From positions 1-53,581 of the forward strand of contig JALZUD010000024.1 in the NCBI GenBank assembly GCA_023301725.1: DNA of 53,581 nucleotides, in the 5' to 3' direction. Made by a program: the position numbers and the translations under genes. The stretch comes from Granulosicoccus sp. Its GTDB lineage: Bacteria; Pseudomonadota; Gammaproteobacteria; Granulosicoccales; Granulosicoccaceae. Positions 1 through 9,381 of the stretch are shown here, piece after piece. Below the pieces are notes generated by a model. The model was not told the DNA's origin, ran no database searches, and saw only the letters and a list, made by a program, of their open reading frames with translations. Position 1 is the first letter of the stretch; every line of letters starts with the position of its first letter.

Positions 1-83
1 CCTGAAAAGTGGTTGCCCTGGAACTATCCGGCTGCACCATAGCTAACCGGTCATAGACCACTACGCAGGATAATGTGCGCGTG

Positions 84-935
84 TCAGCCGTAAGGACACG
101 CAAGGCGACTGAAGACAGTGTCTTGATTGGCAGCAATCAGTAATAGTTGTCCGTCAGCCGTGTCGTAAACATTAGACGGCGCAACGTTGGGTAAGATGGC
201 ACCGGTGCGCTCTCGAACATAGCCTGCCACATCAAATTCTGTAACCAGACTTTCCATCATGTTTAGCACTGACTCGTAGATCGCACTATCAACCACCTGA
301 CCACGACCTGTACGGGTACGCGCATGCAATGCCATGAGAGCTCCCATGCAGGCATGCACAGCCGCCAGTTCATCTCCGATGGAGATGCCCATGCGACTGG
401 GCTGTGATGCAGGATCTCCCACTACGTAGCGAAGTCCGCCCATCGCCTCACCTATAGCGCCGTAGCCTGCACGTGGTGCATAGGGCCCTGTTTGCCCATA
501 GCCCGTTACGCGCACCATGATTAAACGTGGGTTGATCGCTGACAGAGTTTCATAGCTCAGACCCCAACGCTCCATGGTGCCCGGGCGAAAATTTTCTACG
601 AGAATATCGGTGTCCTTGATCAATTCGCGCACCATCTCCTGACCTTCAGGCGTACGCAAGTTCAACGTGATGGATTGTTTGTTGCGCGCAACCACTGGCC
701 ACCACAACGACTTACCGTGAGGCTTCTCGCGTCCCCATTGGCGCATCGGGTCTCCCACTCCGGGGGGCTCACACTTAATGACCTCAGCACCAAAATCCGC
801 CATCATCTGACCACAGAAGGGTCCTGCCAGTAACTGCCCCATCTCAAGCACCCTAAGATCAGTCAACGGCCCCGTAGGCGGCTTGCCACCATGAGTAGGG
901 TGTTCTTTGGGAGGTGTGGAATTACTGTCTGACAT
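84..935 (-). pseudogene. CaiB/BaiF type III CoA-transferase, C-terminally truncated
   Basis: Type III CoA-transferases move CoA from one acyl-CoA to a free acid. The 283 residues match the N-terminal two thirds of the family: after a Pro-rich leader comes the opening LRVLEMGQLLAGPFCGQ, then ADFGAEVIKCEPPGVGDPMR, then the NKQSITLNLRTPEGQ and ENFRPGTMERWG blocks. Family members are about 380-400 residues, but this frame stops after DTVFSRLACPYG, so about 100-120 C-terminal residues are missing. From roughly position 100 down to the window edge another frame is open but does not clearly continue the family. It is therefore a truncated gene or one with a recent frameshift or nonsense change. It is divergent from the HMG-CoA-lyase-like gene, which suggests a joint role in activating and cleaving a branched acid. 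Family confidence is high; functionality is doubtful. Confidence 0.75.
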
Positions 936-1045
936 CAGGTATCACCGAGAATGTGGAAGGCGAGTTTTTCTACCGATGGACTGTCAATCTGGTGAACTGT
1001 AAAAATGAATTTACTACGTCGACAGACCACTACTGCCTCGAGCAT

Positions 1046-1063
1046 ATACAATTTGGGATACAA
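1046..1063. promoter_or_regulatory. ATACAA direct repeat in the divergent CoA-transferase/lyase promoter region
   Basis: The 150-bp divergent region contains ATACAA twice (1046-1051 and 1058-1063), 12 bp apart, about 23-40 bp before the lyase start. Some FCD-type GntR regulators use TTGTATACAA-like sites, so these could be half-sites for the regulator encoded at 2006-2656. The repeat is seen; the function is a guess. Confidence 0.25.
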
Positions 1064-1085
1064 AAATCTATAAAAGGCGCATCGA

Positions 1086-2009
1086 ATGTTAAATAAAATT
1101 GAAATAATCGAAGTTTCACCAAGAGATGGGATACAAAATGAGAAAACTATCCTCAGTACTGATGACAAAGTAGAGCTTATTAGGCGAGCGGTGGATGCTG
1201 GTATCAAACGCATGGAGGTCACCAGTTTCGTTAATCCGAAACGAGTACCGCAAATGGCTGATGCCGACGCTGTGGCAGCCGCGTTGCCAAGAGACCCTGA
1301 GCTTCGCTACATCGGCCTGGCGCTTAACCAACAGGGATTCGAGCGCGCACGTCTGGCACTACTGGATGAGGTGACGTATGTGGTAGTGGCTAGCGATACT
1401 TTTAGCCAGCGCAATCAGGGGGTCAGCTTGCAAGATGGTATCGATAGCTGGACCAACGTTGCAGCCGATGCGAACGGCAACATGCCAGTCAGTGTCATGA
1501 TCGCCGCATCATTTGGCTGCCCCTTTGAAGGTGAACTATCTACTGACCAACTGCTTCGCGTGGTTGAAGGCTGTATGAAAAGCAATCCCATAGAAATTGG
1601 TCTTGCCGACACTATCGGCGTGGCAACACCTAAAGATGTTCATCAACGCGTGCGAGCGGTAACGGACGCATTTCCCGGTGTGCCCATTCGTTTGCACCTT
1701 CACGATACCCGCAACACGGGAATTGCAAATGCATGGGCAGGTGTGGAAGCTGGCATCACCAGCCTGGATTCGAGCATGGGTGGTGTAGGCGGTTGTCCAT
1801 TTGCACCAAAAGCCACCGGCAATATCGCCACCGAGGATCTGCTGTACTTGCTGGATCGTTCAGGTATTGAAACCGGGGTATCCATGAATGCGGCTATCGA
1901 AACTGCACAATGGCTAGAGGCACAACTGGGTAAGCCCTCCCCCGGCCTGCTAATGAAGGCGGGTGGCTTCCCCAGTGACACGACAGATACAGCTGCGGCC
2001 GCACCATGA
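1086..2009 (+). CDS. mvaB: Hydroxymethylglutaryl-CoA lyase family protein
   Basis: HMG-CoA lyases cleave 3-hydroxy-3-methylglutaryl-CoA into acetyl-CoA and acetoacetate in the cytoplasm; relatives cleave similar 3-hydroxyacyl-CoAs. The 307-residue length is normal for the family. Visible landmarks are the N-terminal SPRDGIQNE (R13, D14), the metal-site HLHDT (H204, H206) and the signature GGVGGCPFAPKATGN with the catalytic Cys at 237. The ATG at 1086 is preceded by AAAGGCG at a good distance. The stop overlaps the next start (ATGA), so it is translationally coupled to the GntR regulator. The divergent neighbour is a CoA-transferase, so together they could turn a C5-C6 hydroxy acid into acetyl-CoA plus a keto product. 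The exact substrate cannot be read from the sequence. Confidence 0.88.
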   Translation: MLNKIEIIEVSPRDGIQNEKTILSTDDKVELIRRAVDAGIKRMEVTSFVNPKRVPQMADADAVAAALPRDPELRYIGLALNQQGFERARLALLDEVTYVVVASDTFSQRNQGVSLQDGIDSWTNVAADANGNMPVSVMIAASFGCPFEGELSTDQLLRVVEGCMKSNPIEIGLADTIGVATPKDVHQRVRAVTDAFPGVPIRLHLHDTRNTGIANAWAGVEAGITSLDSSMGGVGGCPFAPKATGNIATEDLLYLLDRSGIETGVSMNAAIETAQWLEAQLGKPSPGLLMKAGGFPSDTTDTAAAAP

Positions 2010-2656
2010 CACGTTCTGGAAGTGATGCTGTTGAACAAGCTTACGAGCGTATACGACATGAAATAGTCACGGGCGTGTTGGCAGAGGACGAGCGATTAAC
2101 CGAGCATTCTCTGGCGGCGCGTTTGGGTTTCAGTAGAACGCCAGTAAGAGCCGCCATTAGCCGCCTGGTTCACGAAGGCTTTATCGAAAAAGGACCTGGA
2201 TATTCCACACGAGTTGCTCGATTCCCCGAGGATGAGCTGGAGCAAATATTTCAGTTACGCCTACAACTAGAGGGGTTTGCAGCAAGACGAGCTGCGCAGT
2301 TCGCTGATGTTCAGCAAAAAGCACAGTTGCATGAACTCGCTGAACGAATGAGTGAGCTGACGCCACCGAAAAATGCTACCGAGCATGCGGAATTGTCCAC
2401 ATGCAATGAGCGGTTTCATAAAACTATTGCGATCGCTGCTCGTTCACCCAGACTGCTGGCCATGTTGTCAGTTGCCGTTGACGTGGGTGTCGTGGCACGC
2501 ACCTATACACTTTATTCAGAAGCCGATTTACTGAGAAGCTCGCGTCATCACCATGAAATCAGTGATGCGATAGAAGCGGGCTCTCCTGATTGGGCAGAGA
2601 GTGTCATGCGCTCGCACTTGCTGGCAGCCCAGGCAAGTGTTAGTAGCGTAGATTAA
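2006..2656 (+). CDS. GntR-family regulator with FCD effector domain
   Basis: DNA-binding repressor or activator of the FadR/FCD class. Residues 5-75 form the winged helix: YERIRHEIVTGVL, then LTEHSLAARLGFSRTPVRAAISRLVHEGFIE. Residues 85-210 are the all-helical FCD domain, which binds a small carboxylate, with the usual opening DELEQIFQLRLQLEGFAARRAA and late H residues (SSRHHHEISDAIEAG). The length of 216 is typical. It overlaps the lyase gene by 4 bp, so it probably controls the lyase and the divergent CoA-transferase, with the pathway substrate as effector. Fold assignment is certain; the ligand is not known. Confidence 0.9.
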   Translation: MTRSGSDAVEQAYERIRHEIVTGVLAEDERLTEHSLAARLGFSRTPVRAAISRLVHEGFIEKGPGYSTRVARFPEDELEQIFQLRLQLEGFAARRAAQFADVQQKAQLHELAERMSELTPPKNATEHAELSTCNERFHKTIAIAARSPRLLAMLSVAVDVGVVARTYTLYSEADLLRSSRHHHEISDAIEAGSPDWAESVMRSHLLAAQASVSSVD

Positions 2657-2848
2657 TACAAGCCATAATATTTTCCGAGCCAAAATAACAGAACACGAAC
2701 AAGCAGGAACACCCACATTGGCAGCGCTAGGCCTGCTGTCTTTAATGACCTGACAAACGATTGTGTCATCTGAGCATCTATAAATAGATGGGCAAATCAG
2801 GGCTTGGATGTTCTATAGTCACGTCCTGATGAAATAGCTCCCACTCAT

Positions 2849-3781
2849 ATGATTATCCCGCAAATTAATGCAGCCTGTTTGTTCGACTCAGAGCACGCAG
2901 ATCATGCCGCCTCGCTTGAACAAGTCAGAGTTGCAGCCGAGGACATCGGCTTCATGACAATAGTCAATACCAGCATGAACCGAAGTACCGTTGAAAGAGT
3001 CATGGACGTCTATCGGCAATTTTTTATGCTCTCCTATGCAGAAAAAACATCCTGTAGCATGACGATGACGGGCTCAAACAGAGGCTGGGGAGAACCTGGC
3101 TCGGAACAGGTAGACCCCAACGCCAATCCGGATTACAAGGAGGTGTTCGATTGTGGGCTTGAACTGGAAATAGATGATCCTCTGGCAAGCCACACCTACT
3201 ATGCACCTAATAGATGGCCGAAGCATCCACAGGAGTTTCAAAGCGTAGTGCAAGACTATTACCAACAGGCGACAGCACTTTCGCAAGCCTTGTTGTCAGC
3301 CGTGGCAAAGTCGATTGGCCAACCTGGAGAATACTTCACTGATAAGTTTGACAAGCCAATGGCACTATTGCGTGGCAACTACTATCCACCACGACCAGCA
3401 ACAGCTGCCAGCAAGGATTTTGGTATTGCACCTCACACAGACTACGGGTGCCTAACCTTACTGGCTATCGACGGCTCATCTGGCCTTGAAATACAAAGTA
3501 GGAAAGGTGACTGGATAAAGGTCAATGCCAACCCCGGTACGTTCGTCATCAACTTTGGCGAGATGATCCAGATGTGGACACATGGCCAGATCAAAGCAAC
3601 ACCGCACCGCGTTATCGGGGGAGCTCACGAACGTATATCCGTGCCTTTCTTCTTCAACCCACGCTTTGATGCCAACGTAGCTCCTTGGGGGAGCGAGGAG
3701 GTCATTCTGGCAGGTGATCATCTGTCGAGGCGATACGATGAGACCTATGTGCATCGTCAGAAGACCGGAAATCAACAATAA
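2849..3781 (+). CDS. Isopenicillin N synthase-like 2OG-Fe(II) oxygenase
   Basis: Cytoplasmic non-haem iron oxygenase of the plant-type/IPNS family (310 residues, usual size). The N-terminal DIOX_N part opens with IPQINAACLF and a GFMTIVN strand. The C-terminal jelly roll has the iron triad H196-x-D198 (APHTDYG) and H253 (ATPHRV), and the 2-oxoglutarate-binding R262-x-S264 (ERISVPFFF). It follows the GntR gene after 190 bp with its own start and a weak ribosome site. The substrate is unknown: this family ranges from amino-acid hydroxylases to base or antibiotic oxidation. A second family member lies at 50201-51235. It may belong to the acid catabolism cluster or stand alone. Confidence 0.88.
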   Translation: MIIPQINAACLFDSEHADHAASLEQVRVAAEDIGFMTIVNTSMNRSTVERVMDVYRQFFMLSYAEKTSCSMTMTGSNRGWGEPGSEQVDPNANPDYKEVFDCGLELEIDDPLASHTYYAPNRWPKHPQEFQSVVQDYYQQATALSQALLSAVAKSIGQPGEYFTDKFDKPMALLRGNYYPPRPATAASKDFGIAPHTDYGCLTLLAIDGSSGLEIQSRKGDWIKVNANPGTFVINFGEMIQMWTHGQIKATPHRVIGGAHERISVPFFFNPRFDANVAPWGSEEVILAGDHLSRRYDETYVHRQKTGNQQ

Positions 3782-3938
3782 AATCCACTGAGAACAAACT
3801 CGAAGGCTTGAGTCTGTTGGCGATACTTTTGGTCACAGCTAGCAATAGAAGCAACAATAAAAATGTTGGGCTCGATCCTGCCGATTCGAAGGGTGACGGG
3901 ACTGAGTTGGATTGATGAAGGCTGGAGATAACTAAAGC

Positions 3939-5048
3939 TCAAGGAGCTTTAGCTAAGGCTCTATAGAAGTCTTCGAAAATCTTATCCCTGTCCAGATCAA
4001 AAGCTTCAAGCATGCCATGACGCGTTTCATCCGTCTCCCAGAACAGAGCATCATTGAGTCGAGGTGAAGTCGTCATGTGCGTTGACACATAACCCTCATC
4101 AAAAAGCCAGGCAACATTAATGATGTCCCAGATGACCCATGATTTGGTTTTTTGATTGACGATTGCAAACATTTCATGCAAGGGGTTATGGGTATAAAGA
4201 TGCCACAGGTAATCGCCAATCGCGCCTTGTCCTTTCACAAATTGCTCCATTTCCGGATAGGAAATTCTGAGCTGTTGACCAACGTGGTACCCAGGTAAAT
4301 AGACATGTGGTACGCCACATTCAAACAACAGTTGAGAGGCAAGGGGGTCTTGCACCAGATTGAGTGATGGCCGATTACAAAAAGGCGCATAGCTGGGAAA
4401 CGATGCAGTCCAGACAACAACAATATTGTCGATAATGTCGGGGGCTACCAGTAAGGCTGAAGCGATGTTGGTCAACGCGCCCATGCCAAGAATATACACC
4501 GGCCCATCCTCGCGCCTACGGGCCTGCTCTATGATGAACCTGCTGGAGTCGGTTTCTATCGGTGTGTCGAAATTTTGCAAGTACCCAGCTGCACCGCGAA
4601 ACACTTTTCTGTTTGCGTCCACTCCGCACTTTTCAAACACCCGAACAATTTCCTGAAAGGACAATTCCGCGCCTTCCTCTGCACTGACAAACAGAACATC
4701 TTCGGCCTTACGATCTGCATCAATAATCCGCTGCGCCCAACCCCCTAATCCCCCCATGAACTTCTCTTCAACAGCGTCTTTGGGTCCACCGTTGCGTAAA
4801 ATAGCAACCGACTTGATCAGGTCATCTTGATGATGTGCAAATGAAAATGGTACCGCTGTCACCCCTTCAAGAATTAGCCGCTCTGGTGATAGCAGCGCCC
4901 AAGCTAGCGCGTATTGATCATCAATTTCGTTAGCCGTATCTGTATCAATTATGACGCGCGGATTCGAGCCTGGTCGAGCTAGGCGCTTCGCCATCAAGGC
5001 AGGGTCAAGCTGGGTAAATTGTTTAACGACGTCTATCAGCTGGCTCAT
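3939..5048 (-). CDS. Inosine-uridine-type nucleoside hydrolase
   Basis: IUNH-fold N-ribohydrolases split a nucleoside into base and free ribose using a Ca2+ bound by an N-terminal aspartate cluster. That cluster is present at residues 33-44 (VIIDTDTANEIDDQ: D35, D37, D43, D44) in the NE-inserted form typical of one IUNH branch. Further family features are GMGALTNIASAL in the middle and the late YLPGYHVGQQLRI segment. The 369 residues are a little longer than the roughly 310-330 usual. The ATG has a strong AAGGAG 7 nt upstream and lies 9 nt after the end of the permease gene. It is the last gene of the importer operon, so its substrate is probably what the ABC system brings in. It could hydrolyse another N-glycoside rather than a normal nucleoside. 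Confidence 0.85.
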   Translation of the reverse strand: MSQLIDVVKQFTQLDPALMAKRLARPGSNPRVIIDTDTANEIDDQYALAWALLSPERLILEGVTAVPFSFAHHQDDLIKSVAILRNGGPKDAVEEKFMGGLGGWAQRIIDADRKAEDVLFVSAEEGAELSFQEIVRVFEKCGVDANRKVFRGAAGYLQNFDTPIETDSSRFIIEQARRREDGPVYILGMGALTNIASALLVAPDIIDNIVVVWTASFPSYAPFCNRPSLNLVQDPLASQLLFECGVPHVYLPGYHVGQQLRISYPEMEQFVKGQGAIGDYLWHLYTHNPLHEMFAIVNQKTKSWVIWDIINVAWLFDEGYVSTHMTTSPRLNDALFWETDETRHGMLEAFDLDRDKIFEDFYRALAKAP

Positions 5049-5057
5049 GTGATCTCC

Positions 5058-5921
5058 TTAATTTCCGAAGCCTTTTCCGAAGGCCTCTTCTTTTATGAAT
5101 CGCTCAGTGATCAGTAGCAGGACAATACCTGGCACAGTGACCACAAGCGTAATCCCCGCTGCAGAGGCATCAAGAGTACCTCCGCTAATCTTCGAGAACA
5201 GCAAGGTGGGAAGCGTAATGATTTTGCCTTGACCTAAAAAAAACGTTAGCAAGAAAATGTTGGTCGACACCAGAAACGTAAACAAGGCACCAGCGACAAC
5301 ACCGGGTAACAACATGGGTAATGTCACAAGGCGCATGATCTGCCAACGATTTGCACCAAGGATCATTGCCTGTTCCTCGAAATCACGACCAAGGCCTTGA
5401 TAAACCGCGGTTAACATGCGAATCATATAAGGGATAGTCGGGATTAAATGCACAATGATGATGCCTGTATACGTACCCGCCAGCCCCAGCCTTATAAATA
5501 TCATTAAGAGCGCGATACCAATGGCGGCTTCTGGAACAATCAAAGGCATAGACAGGAAGAACTCAAACGCCGCTTTTCCCCGAAATTTTTCACGTGCCAG
5601 TACGCGCGCAGCCGGCAAACAAATGGCTAAACAAATGACAGTCACCACGCTTCCGATAAATAGGGTGTTTAGCGTGGCCTCCCAGACCCGGCTATACGGT
5701 GAGATGACGTAGTCCCACGCTAGCGGTAAGATCGACTTATCACGTTGCTCCAACCACCATGTGCTGGGTAACATATCCGGCCATGCCCAACGAAAAGCAA
5801 AGCTTTGAATGATCAGCGGAATGAATGGCCCGAGAATAAAACCTGCGATCAATAGAAGGTAGATCTTCTGAAACGCGGACAGACGAGAATTAAGTGCAGT
5901 TCTAATGGTGCGCTTAGCCAT
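5058..5921 (-). CDS. ABC importer permease (second of two)
   Basis: Inner-membrane subunit of a binding-protein-dependent importer of the putrescine/iron/YnjC type, 287 residues from the chosen ATG at 5921. About six hydrophobic helices are visible, and the EAA loop that contacts the ATPase reads EEQAMILGANRWQIMRLVTLPMLLPG. The upstream permease ends TAA 1 nt before this ATG, which favours 5921 over the upstream in-frame ATG at 5966 (that would overlap the first permease). It pairs with the permease at 5923-6831 and serves the solute-binding protein and ATPase upstream in the operon. Confidence 0.88.
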   Translation of the reverse strand: MAKRTIRTALNSRLSAFQKIYLLLIAGFILGPFIPLIIQSFAFRWAWPDMLPSTWWLEQRDKSILPLAWDYVISPYSRVWEATLNTLFIGSVVTVICLAICLPAARVLAREKFRGKAAFEFFLSMPLIVPEAAIGIALLMIFIRLGLAGTYTGIIIVHLIPTIPYMIRMLTAVYQGLGRDFEEQAMILGANRWQIMRLVTLPMLLPGVVAGALFTFLVSTNIFLLTFFLGQGKIITLPTLLFSKISGGTLDASAAGITLVVTVPGIVLLLITERFIKEEAFGKGFGN

Positions 5922-5922
5922 C

Positions 5923-6831
5923 TTAGTTTCTGCCAATTTTGCGTTCGTACCGGCGATAGAACGCAAGGTAGCTGTATAGAATGATCCCGGCGATCAATGC
6001 GATAGACACAACGGTTGCCATTCCCTGTAACTGAAGCGAATAGTCAGCATCATTGAAATAGCGCCAAGCAATTACCGGTAGTGTATCGGGGTAGCCGCCA
6101 CCCAATATAAACGGGGCTTCGAACGCGCCAATGTTAAACGCAAAAATAATTAGTGTTGAGGAGATGATTCCCGGCAGAATTTGTGGCAGCGTAACCATGA
6201 AAAAAGTTTGGGATTTGCTGGCACCCAGAATAGCCGCAGCTTCTTCGGTTTCGCGCCCAACCCCAAGCAATACTGCATAAATGGTCAAGGTTACAAAGGG
6301 TGTTTGCTTCCAGACATAGACAGCAATAATCCCCCAACCATAGTGCGACTTGAGGATCCGAGGAAACTCGGATGGGTCATCGATCAGTCCGGTAAATTCC
6401 ATCAAACGAGACAACATACCACCATTGCCCATCATGATTACTGCCAATGCAATACCTACCGTGTAAGGGATCATAAGCGGTAGCTTATAAAGGTATTTGT
6501 ACAACGTCTTTCCCGGAAAAAGCCGAATCATCGCAAGAGCCAGAATAATTCCCAGAACAAGAGAAATCAACGTAGACACGATGGCGTAGTAAAGCGTTAA
6601 CCCCAGCGAGTACCAGAACGACCATTCACTCCAGAGAGCACGAAAGAAGCTGAAATCAGGGAATGTATTAACGCCAAACCAAGGTGCAAATCCGAGCGAT
6701 TGCATAACTGCCAGAACCAGCGCACCACCAAACAGAATAATCAGTACAGCCAACACGGGGAACACCTGCAACCACATCCAGATGCGTTCCTTGCGATGAC
6801 GCGTAAGTTCCTTGGTCTTGTTCGCAGTCAT
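5923..6831 (-). CDS. ABC importer permease (first of two)
   Basis: Inner-membrane permease, 302 residues from the ATG at 6831, which has GGGAGA about 8 nt upstream. In-frame ATGs at 6870 and 6858 lack a ribosome site. A basic N-terminus (HRKERIWMW) precedes the first helix VFPVLAVLIILFGGALVLAV. The EAA motif is EEAAAILGASKSQTFFMVTLPQILPG. The domain organisation matches the BPD_transp_1 family. With the adjacent permease it forms the heterodimeric channel of the YnjBCD-like importer. Confidence 0.87.
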   Translation of the reverse strand: MTANKTKELTRHRKERIWMWLQVFPVLAVLIILFGGALVLAVMQSLGFAPWFGVNTFPDFSFFRALWSEWSFWYSLGLTLYYAIVSTLISLVLGIILALAMIRLFPGKTLYKYLYKLPLMIPYTVGIALAVIMMGNGGMLSRLMEFTGLIDDPSEFPRILKSHYGWGIIAVYVWKQTPFVTLTIYAVLLGVGRETEEAAAILGASKSQTFFMVTLPQILPGIISSTLIIFAFNIGAFEAPFILGGGYPDTLPVIAWRYFNDADYSLQLQGMATVVSIALIAGIILYSYLAFYRRYERKIGRN

Positions 6832-6913
6832 TGGCGTATCTCCCAGAGACGTTTTCATGTCAGAGCGCACGCGACAGCCTGCGCTCTGAATGTGTCACGT
6901 CAAACGAGCACAG

Positions 6914-8260
6914 TTATTTAAGGTTTTCAACTGCGCGCGCAACGATAGTGGCAATGTCGTCTTCGCTATCCCTTTCGATGTAATCGAGCCATGTGGCCTC
7001 AATAACATCAACCAAGGTCGCATTTGTGTCTGGTGCAGTATTAGCATCAAGTTCTGCTTGCGTAACACCGATAAGACCGGGGGATGCGTCGGTCAACGAC
7101 TCAACTTGCGCAGCTTCCAGTTTCCATGGATCAACGCCTGGGGGCATTCCTGTGAACTGAAGCTTGGACACCTGTGCCTCAACTGATGTCATGTAGTTGG
7201 CCATGATCATTGCTGCCGCCGGATTTGGTGCATTAGACGGAATCGCAAGATAGTTTTTATTTTTAATCATGTTGCCTTCAGGAAAAACAAACGCTTCTGC
7301 ACCTTCAGGATAGGTGCCGTTGTTCAGACCTGTTGCCACCGCATAGAGTCCAAACTTGCAGGCAAAATCTACTTCACCGTTCAGGAACATGCCATCCAGT
7401 GCTGCGTTATCTTCGGCATAACGCGTGTTGCCATTCTGGCCACCCAAAAGCAAAGGTTCGAGAGTGTTGAGATATTCGATACCCGGTGAAATTAAGCGCG
7501 CAAATTCTTCAGCACCGATTTCATCAATAGATGCCTGAAATGGCACAGCGCCATTACCATCAGGATTGTGTGCGTAGATTGCAGACTGTACAAACGTGTT
7601 ACCGATAAAGTGTGGTGGCTTTACGTACGTAAATTTGCCGGGATTATCGGTGAGGTAGGCCTCCAAGTCTGCAAAGGATGACGGGGCATCACCTTTGTCA
7701 ACACGCGCTGTATTCACTGCACAAACGTATTGCTCGCCCGACCAAGGGGCCTCTGCGGCACCGGTTTCAACACCAAAGTCACGCAGGTTCAATAAAGAAC
7801 GTGGATCCTCAGCATTCCATTCTATGAATTTACTGTTAGGCATTTTGTCAGCGAACGCTCCAAACAATGCATCCTGACTCTTGAGCGTCGAAAAATTCTC
7901 GCCGTTTAACCAAATCGCATCAACACTGCCCTCACCCAGACCTTTGTCTGAGCCCTTTTCAGCGAGAACCAGATCAACAGCATCTTTAGTACCCGTGATT
8001 CGAACCGGGTTTAGCGTGACACCAAGTTTGGCAAGATCGGTTGTGACAACCTGATCCATCCAGATATTAATGGGGTCGCTACCGCCCCAGTAATACAAAT
8101 TTACTGTGCCCTCAGCTTTCGCACGCTCTTCAACATCGGCCCATGTCAAGTCACCGCTCAGGAAACCATCACGAAATTTAAGTGCATCGGCATCTTCAGC
8201 CATCGCTGCGCTGGTAGCCATATTGGCAGCTACGACAAGGCTTAGTAAAGTGTGTTTCAT
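6914..8260 (-). CDS. YnjB-like ABC transporter solute-binding protein
   Basis: Periplasmic binding protein, 448 residues. The ATG at 8260 is chosen over 8290 because it has GGAGGA 8 nt upstream and opens a clean signal peptide (MKHTLLSLVVAANMATSAAMAE, likely cut after AMA). The mature part resembles E. coli YnjB rather than maltose-type proteins: the blocks NLYYWGGSDPINIWMD and GSVDAIWLNGENFSTLK are family hallmarks. YnjB's ligand is not established as far as I know. Co-transcription with sugar-enzyme genes and a nucleoside hydrolase suggests a nucleoside or other sugar conjugate; this is inference. Confidence 0.85.
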   Translation of the reverse strand: MKHTLLSLVVAANMATSAAMAEDADALKFRDGFLSGDLTWADVEERAKAEGTVNLYYWGGSDPINIWMDQVVTTDLAKLGVTLNPVRITGTKDAVDLVLAEKGSDKGLGEGSVDAIWLNGENFSTLKSQDALFGAFADKMPNSKFIEWNAEDPRSLLNLRDFGVETGAAEAPWSGEQYVCAVNTARVDKGDAPSSFADLEAYLTDNPGKFTYVKPPHFIGNTFVQSAIYAHNPDGNGAVPFQASIDEIGAEEFARLISPGIEYLNTLEPLLLGGQNGNTRYAEDNAALDGMFLNGEVDFACKFGLYAVATGLNNGTYPEGAEAFVFPEGNMIKNKNYLAIPSNAPNPAAAMIMANYMTSVEAQVSKLQFTGMPPGVDPWKLEAAQVESLTDASPGLIGVTQAELDANTAPDTNATLVDVIEATWLDYIERDSEDDIATIVARAVENLK

Positions 8261-8290
8261 AGTCTTCCTCCGTTGGAATTTGATACGCAT

Positions 8291-9346
8291 TTAGACCGAT
8301 TCCTGAATGACCCAGATTTGGTCTGACTCAATTGTAAGCCAGACATCTTGATCCACATCGACCATGCGTCGCGATTGTTCGTTCACGGTGATCACCGCGG
8401 TGCCACAATCAACGCTGTAGTTAATGGTGGCACCAAAGAACTCCCGACCAATGATCTTGCCGGGCAGTACGTTCTCAACTGTCTCATCTTTTTCAGTGAG
8501 TAAATCGATAGCTTCACTACGCAGTAGAATTGATCCACTACCGGAGCGGTGCTCCACAATACTTGCATCGAAATTCAGTTGCCCAAAACTTGTGACCGCA
8601 ATACCATCACTCGAAAACGAGCAAGGAAAAATATTACTCGCTCCCATAAAGTCAGCGATTTCAATACTGTTGGGTCGCTGGTAGAGCGCGTCAGGTGCAT
8701 CGTATTGGGCTAATTTTCCGTCAAAAATGACCGCCACGCGATCCGCTAACTCCATGGCTTCTATCTGATCATGGGTGACAAAAATGGTGGTTATGCCCAA
8801 CCGTTGTTGCAGCTGCCGAATAAATCTGCGCATCTCACCGCGCAATTTTGTGTCAAGGTTCGCCAGTGGTTCGTCCATCATCAGTACGGATGGGTTGGTA
8901 ATGAGCGTTCGGGCGATGGCTACCCGTTGCATTTGTCCACCTGATAACTGCGCAGGAAATCGGTGACGAAACTGTTGCAGCTGCACAACGTCGAGAATGT
9001 CCTCAAGTCGCTTTTCTATTTCAGCCTTTGGCGTGCCTCGCACCTTGAGGCCAAACATCACGTTCTTTTCTACACTCATGTGCGGAAACAAGGCATAGCG
9101 TTGAAACACCATACCCACGTTACGGTCCTGAACCGGCACCTCGGATACGTCTTCATCATCGAACAGGATGTGACCCTGTGAAGGAACTTCAAGTCCTGCA
9201 ATCATTCGTAGTGTTGTTGTTTTGCCGCATCCCGACGGGCCGAGCAAGGCAACCAGTTCTCCTGACGCTATATCAAGATCGATATGTGAGATCGCAGTAA
9301 AAGAGCCAAAGTCTTTACGGACGTCTTTAAGCTGGACATTGGTCAT
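8291..9346 (-). CDS. ABC importer ATP-binding protein (PotA/UgpC-like)
   Basis: Cytoplasmic ATPase of the importer, 351 residues. Visible motifs are Walker A GPSGCGKTTT (about 34-43), Q-loop QRYALFPHM, signature LSGGQMQRVAIART, Walker B LMMDEPLANLD and switch THDQIEAMELAD. A C-terminal TOBE/MOP-type extension (residues 250-350) is typical of the sugar/spermidine/iron importers. The start has AAGGTG 7 nt upstream. It is the first gene of the importer half, directly behind a TTGACA promoter and the operator-like element at 9382-9400. A 30-nt gap separates it from the binding-protein gene. Confidence 0.92.
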   Translation of the reverse strand: MTNVQLKDVRKDFGSFTAISHIDLDIASGELVALLGPSGCGKTTTLRMIAGLEVPSQGHILFDDEDVSEVPVQDRNVGMVFQRYALFPHMSVEKNVMFGLKVRGTPKAEIEKRLEDILDVVQLQQFRHRFPAQLSGGQMQRVAIARTLITNPSVLMMDEPLANLDTKLRGEMRRFIRQLQQRLGITTIFVTHDQIEAMELADRVAVIFDGKLAQYDAPDALYQRPNSIEIADFMGASNIFPCSFSSDGIAVTSFGQLNFDASIVEHRSGSGSILLRSEAIDLLTEKDETVENVLPGKIIGREFFGATINYSVDCGTAVITVNEQSRRMVDVDQDVWLTIESDQIWVIQESV

Positions 9347-9381
9347 CGAGACACCTTATTTCGAATCAATTGTAATGCTCA

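Noticed and set aside
935..1222. 95-codon minus-strand frame upstream of the CoA-transferase
   Set aside because: Overlaps the start of the HMG-CoA-lyase-like gene and the divergent promoter; no family.
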